The notes below the pieces were generated by a model. It ran no database searches, was not told the origin of the DNA, and worked only from the letters and a program-made list of their open reading frames with translations. This document shows, one piece after another, positions 63,761 to 64,000 of a stretch of DNA of 64,000 nucleotides. Numbering within the stretch: position 1 is the stretch's first letter; each line of letters begins with the position of its first letter. Source of the stretch: an uncultured Oscillospiraceae bacterium (lineage in GTDB: Bacteria; Bacillota; Clostridia; Oscillospirales; Oscillospiraceae); assembly GCA_934589705.1 (NCBI GenBank), contig CAKTOH010000004.1, positions 62,001 to 126,000 on the forward strand, written 5' to 3'. Position numbers and translations under genes: made by a program.

Positions 63761-64000
63761 GCCTGCGCTCCTCCTTTCGTATTGCGTTTTGCGCCGGACA
63801 TGTAGAGGCCCAGCTCCTGCACGTTGGTCTTCTTGGGATCCAGCTCTCCCACGATCTCGCCCTCATACATGACAAGAATCCGATCCGCCAGATTCATAAC
63901 TTCATCCAGCTCCAGGGAGACCAGCAGCACTGCCTTTCCGGCGTCCCGCTGGGCAACCAGCTGGCCGTGGATATACTCGATGGCGCCCACATCCAGACCC
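63757..64000 (-). CDS. Nucleoside-type ABC transporter ATPase, C-terminal part (partial)
   Basis: The frame runs off the window end. The last 80 residues read [13 protein letters not shown]...[31 protein letters not shown], the end of the second ATPase domain of a double-ATPase subunit (YufO/NupO class); the switch His position is Ser-Leu-Glu as in these degenerate second domains. The 5' part and any binding protein lie outside. Confidence 0.85.
   Translation of the reverse strand, partial: GLDVGAIEYIHGQLVAQRDAGKAVLLVSLELDEVMNLADRILVMYEGEIVGELDPKKTNVQELGLYMSGAKRNTKGGAQA

Overview
The window is 64 kb of a GC-rich, low-oxygen-adapted Clostridia chromosome, most likely of the order Oscillospirales. 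I infer this from the GlgC/GlgD pair, diaminopimelate genes, Gram-positive lipoproteins, reverse rubrerythrin with PerR, split L-tartrate dehydratase, frequent TTG/GTG starts and dense families of short palindromic intergenic repeats. No species can be named from the sequence alone. There is no rRNA, CRISPR array or complete prophage.

Layout. 1-2.9 kb: branched-chain amino acid ABC transporter (livH end, livM, livG, livF). 3.3-6.2 kb: small proteins, a GH25 muramidase and a divergent ribbon-helix-helix pair. 6.5-9.8 kb: PsiE-like protein and a ribosomal-protection-type GTPase fused to a NYN nuclease domain. 9.9-15.2 kb: L-tartrate operon (DASS permease, ttdA, ttdB) with a divergent LysR gene and an AEC permease. 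15.4-17.6 kb: Kef-type antiporter and MgtC-like protein. 18-22.3 kb: Fe(III)-type ABC importer. 22.7-26.2 kb: metal/chelate ABC importer with an FmdE protein. 26.4-28.3 kb: glmS. 28.5-34.1 kb: MacAB-like exporter with two adaptor proteins. 34.6-40.3 kb: dapA-dapB-dapF in one operon with a cytosolic BMP-domain protein. 40.5-44.3 kb: glgC-glgD-glgA. 45-46.6 kb: mgtE behind a leader peptide. 46.7-48.8 kb: tRNA-Gly, rubredoxin, reverse rubrerythrin and perR. 48.9-51.2 kb: a type I toxin-antitoxin module, CooT, a His-rich protein and a CsoR-family regulator. 51.5-53.5 kb: phage-like lysis cassette. 53.7-56.3 kb: putP and LysR. 56.5-61.1 kb: SHOCT protein, tRNA-Gln and tRNA-Val, sfsA and a membrane-protein cluster. 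61.2-61.5 kb: second type I toxin-antitoxin module. 61.5-64 kb: nucleoside-type ABC importer, cut by the window end.

The intergenic DNA is the most unusual part. (1) A 181-bp element (family B) occurs twice, and a toxin-antitoxin cassette once, each between convergent genes and each flanked by two copies of the local terminator hairpin, as if insertion duplicated the terminator. (2) Several intergenic regions contain closed multi-hairpin cloverleafs made of perfect palindromes with little sequence in common. (3) Two 161-bp elements (family D) each carry an outward -35 box that completes a promoter with flanking DNA. (4) Family C elements bracket the tartrate operon. (5) Two type I toxin-antitoxin modules conserve a long-range 5'-3' pairing and an antisense promoter.

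Regulatory logic can be read in places. An identical 17-bp C-tract/G-tract palindrome sits at the same place relative to the -35 box in front of the CsoR-family gene and in front of the metal ABC importer. This suggests one metal regulon that also involves CooT and the His-rich protein. PerR probably controls itself and reverse rubrerythrin through a perfect 8-3-8 palindrome.
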